In this document: positions 7,826-8,706 of the stretch, in pieces
Position numbering within the stretch: the stretch's first letter is position 1
Layout of the letters: each line of letters opens with the position of its first letter
NCBI GenBank assembly: GCA_964344035.1
Contig: CAYFLK010000097.1
Span: 1-8,706 of the forward strand
From: UBA1014 sp964344035
GTDB taxonomy: Bacteria > SAR324 > NAC60-12
Direction: 5' to 3'
Length of the DNA: 8,706 nt
The notes under the pieces: model-generated
What the model was told of the DNA's origin: nothing
Seen by the model: the letters and a program-made list of their open reading frames with translations, nothing else
The model's database searches: none
Position numbers and translations under genes: made by a program

Positions 7826-8328
7826 CAGATTTCCGACATCAAAACCTGGTCGCGTATTTTTTCACGACGTTTCCGAAGGCGATTCAGGAGACCGGGGTCA
7901 TCAGCGGCTAGCATTTGCGCGGCAAGAAGTCCCGCGTTGTGGGCCCCGGCGCCGCCGATGGCCACAGTGGCGACAGGTATGCCGCGCGGCATCTGGACTA
8001 TTGAAAGCAGGGAGTCAATCCCGTTCAGGTTTGAGGAACGAACCGGAACGCCGATTACAGGCAGGAGGGTATTCGACGCGACCATACCCGGCAGATGAGC
8101 GGCGCCTCCCGCCCCGGCGATGATCACGCGCAGTCCGCGGCCCTCGGCATCGTTTGCATACGCCTCCATCCATTGCGGGGTGCGGTGTGCCGAAACCACT
8201 TTTTTTTCAAAGGGGATTCCAAGCTCCACCAGGACTTCGCATGATTCCTTCATCGTCTCCCAGTCCGAAACACTGCCCATGATCACTCCGACCGGAATTT
8301 TATTTACGGCTTCATTATCTGCATTCAT
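7825..8328 (-). CDS. purE: N5-carboxyaminoimidazole ribonucleotide mutase (class I PurE)
   Basis: Class I PurE moves the carboxylate of N5-CAIR to C4, giving CAIR. It acts after PurK, encoded next to it. The product is 167 residues, typical for the octameric class I enzyme. Motifs are VGVIMGSVSDWETM (13-26), SAHRTP (46-51, with His48 matching the catalytic histidine of the family), AGAGGAAHLPGM (71-82), LPVIGVPV and LLSIVQMPRGIPVATVAIG. The adjacent purK supports the mutase rather than the class II carboxylase reaction. The ATG at 8328 has an AGGAG six bases upstream and gives a short MNADNEAVNKI lead-in. A competing ATG four bases further upstream (at 8332) is out of frame and opens only a five-codon frame. 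This is the first gene of the operon. Confidence 0.97.
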   Translation of the reverse strand: MNADNEAVNKIPVGVIMGSVSDWETMKESCEVLVELGIPFEKKVVSAHRTPQWMEAYANDAEGRGLRVIIAGAGGAAHLPGMVASNTLLPVIGVPVRSSNLNGIDSLLSIVQMPRGIPVATVAIGGAGAHNAGLLAAQMLAADDPGLLNRLRKRREKIRDQVLMSEI

Positions 8329-8334
8329 TCATCA

Positions 8335-8339
8335 CTCCT
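8335..8339 (-). promoter_or_regulatory. Ribosome binding site of purE
   Basis: AGGAG on the minus strand lies six bases before the ATG at 8328, an ideal spacing. It decides the purE start. It can also pair with CTCCT in the leader (see the hairpin at 8416-8435), which raises the possibility of translational control. Confidence 0.8.
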
Positions 8340-8341
8340 GA

Positions 8342-8361
8342 ATCATGTTTCGTTCCATGAT
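8342..8361 (-). repeat. Hairpin just upstream of the purE Shine-Dalgarno
   Basis: The minus strand reads ATCATG, eight loop bases, then CATGAT, a perfect 6-bp stem. It ends two bases before the AGGAG of purE. It could stack against the ribosome site or protect the transcript; no function is proven. Confidence 0.4.
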
Positions 8362-8393
8362 ATTGCTTCTTCCTTGGATTACAAGTCCGGAGA

Positions 8394-8408
8394 GCTTGCG
8401 GAGCAAGC
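8394..8408 (-). repeat. Leader hairpin GCTTGC-3-GCAAGC
   Basis: This is a perfect 6-bp stem with a 3-base loop in the purE leader. Its 3' arm together with the following TCTCC can instead pair with the 5' arm region of the neighbouring hairpin at 8416-8435, so the two local hairpins and the long-range pairing exclude each other. No T-run follows. Confidence 0.45.
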
Positions 8409-8415
8409 CTGGTAT

Positions 8416-8435
8416 AGGAGAAGCAAGTTTCTCCT
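8416..8435 (-). repeat. Leader hairpin AGGAGAA-6-TTCTCCT
   Basis: This is a perfect 7-bp stem with a 6-base loop in the purE leader. The 5' arm looks like a Shine-Dalgarno and the 3' arm like an anti-Shine-Dalgarno. If the hairpin opens, CTCCT (8416-8420) could pair with the AGGAG of purE (8335-8339) over five bases. Regulatory use is inference only. Confidence 0.5.
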
Positions 8436-8489
8436 GTCTTCGAAGCCAATACAGGATTTGTTCCGAATAAAGCCGCAAACTGAAAAAGC

Positions 8490-8518
8490 ATTGTATGCGG
8501 TGTTTATTATGTTTTTAA
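8490..8518 (-). promoter_or_regulatory. Possible second promoter within the leader
   Basis: The minus strand carries TTAAAA (8513-8518), a 17-base spacer and TACAAT (8490-8495). The -10 matches five of six bases and the -35 four of six. It lies in an AT-rich patch, where such matches arise easily. If used, it would give a leader of about 155 bases that still holds the three hairpins. Confidence 0.3.
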
Positions 8519-8605
8519 GGGACTCGGTTAATTGCCGGGAATGCGGTGCCGAAGGATATATCAAAACATTAAGGGCAAGGTATGCGTAGGTGCTAAACAA
8601 CGGAG

Positions 8606-8630
8606 TTCGTCGAAATGGAACGCGTTACGC
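8606..8630. repeat. Two adjacent 9-base palindromes, possible operator
   Basis: TTCGTCGAA (8606-8614) and GCGTTACGC (8622-8630) each have 4-base arms around a central T. Their centres are 16 bases apart. They lie just downstream of the predicted transcription start, where a repressor could bind. Their arm sequences differ, so they are not copies of one site, and chance is quite possible. Confidence 0.25.
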
Positions 8631-8650
8631 AGGTTTAATTCAGCAACTTT

Positions 8651-8680
8651 ATTATACCTAACTTGAGCGATTCATAACAA
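8651..8680 (-). promoter_or_regulatory. Predicted sigma-70-type promoter of the pur operon
   Basis: On the minus strand TTGTTA (8675-8680, four of six matches to the -35 consensus) is followed after 18 bases by a perfect TATAAT (8651-8656). It points towards purE and predicts a transcription start near 8644. The -35 overlaps the last two Ts of an upstream T-run, so the operon seems to start directly after a terminator. Confidence 0.55.
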
Positions 8681-8706
8681 AAAAAGCTCCCAACCTTTGG
8701 ATTAAA
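8679..8706 (-). terminator. Probable 3' part of an intrinsic terminator of an upstream gene
   Basis: The minus strand reads CCAAAGGTTGGGAGC followed by seven Ts (8679-8685). This looks like the 3' arm and T-run of a rho-independent terminator for a gene transcribed in the same direction. The matching 5' arm would lie past the right edge of the window; within it only a 4-bp CCAA/TTGG stem can form. Confidence 0.4.

Larger units (their letters stand above)
8329..8650 (-). promoter_or_regulatory. Long untranslated leader of the purE operon
   Basis: No gene is credible here. Short open frames exist on both strands but have no ribosome binding site and no family resemblance. If transcription starts near 8644, the leader is about 315 bases, unusually long for a simple 5' end. 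By eye I cannot match it to the purine, ZTP or PRPP riboswitch cores, nor to a pair of B. subtilis PurR boxes. It does contain three hairpins near the purE start and two short palindromes near the predicted transcription start, listed separately. Confidence 0.5.

Noticed and set aside
8455..8475. Single PurR-box-like sequence around CGGAAC in the leader
   Set aside because: It matches the B. subtilis PurBox only in part, and there is no second inverted copy at a suitable distance.
8483..8498. GCATACAATGC followed by five Ts as a small attenuator
   Set aside because: The stem is only four base pairs with a 3-base loop, too weak for an intrinsic terminator.
8374..8600. Open frames of about 70 codons on both strands in the leader
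   Set aside because: They have no ribosome binding site or family resemblance, and they overlap inverted repeats of the leader.
8329..8650. Purine, ZTP or PRPP riboswitch in the purE leader
   Set aside because: I looked for the conserved cores of these aptamers on the minus strand and found none. A covariance-model search would decide.

Overview
The window is a draft (N-gapped) bacterial segment holding most of a de novo purine biosynthesis operon. All eight recognised genes lie on the minus strand, so transcription runs right to left: purE, purK, purC, purS, purQ, purL, purF, purM. Spacing is tight: purE/purK and purS/purQ share one base in TGATG junctions, purQ/purL overlap by 11 bases, and purF starts 5 bases after purL. 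Only the purK-purC, purC-purS and purF-purM junctions have real spacers (65 to 85 bases).

Organism: a bacterium of unresolved phylum. It has separate PurS, PurQ and a small (765 aa) PurL rather than the single large PurL of gammaproteobacteria, a B. subtilis-type PurF with four Fe-S cysteines, and class I PurE with PurK. The order is that of the Bacillota purEKBCSQLFM cluster without purB. Several genes lack a Shine-Dalgarno sequence, so I do not assign it to Bacillota.

Layout: bases 1-151 lie beyond purM and show no gene. Bases 152-8328 are the eight genes. Bases 8329-8706 are non-coding: the 3' part of a probable terminator of an unseen upstream gene, then a promoter with a perfect TATAAT box, then a roughly 315-base untranslated leader with several inverted repeats before a good purE ribosome binding site.

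Pathway: PurF makes phosphoribosylamine from PRPP and glutamine. PurD and PurN, not in the window, would make FGAR. PurS, PurQ and PurL together turn FGAR into FGAM, PurM closes the ring to AIR, PurK and PurE carboxylate it to CAIR through N5-CAIR, and PurC adds aspartate to give SAICAR. PurB and PurH are also absent from the window; they may lie beyond the left edge or elsewhere.

Two runs of N fall inside genes. The 10-N run in purF and the 22-N run in purK both have lengths that break the reading frame, while the sequence on each side is intact and matches the family. Both genes are best read as whole genes damaged by assembly, not as pseudogenes. I see no new multi-gene system here. The points most worth a second look are the purE leader, with two mutually exclusive foldings, and the AT-rich repeat-containing purC-purS spacer.
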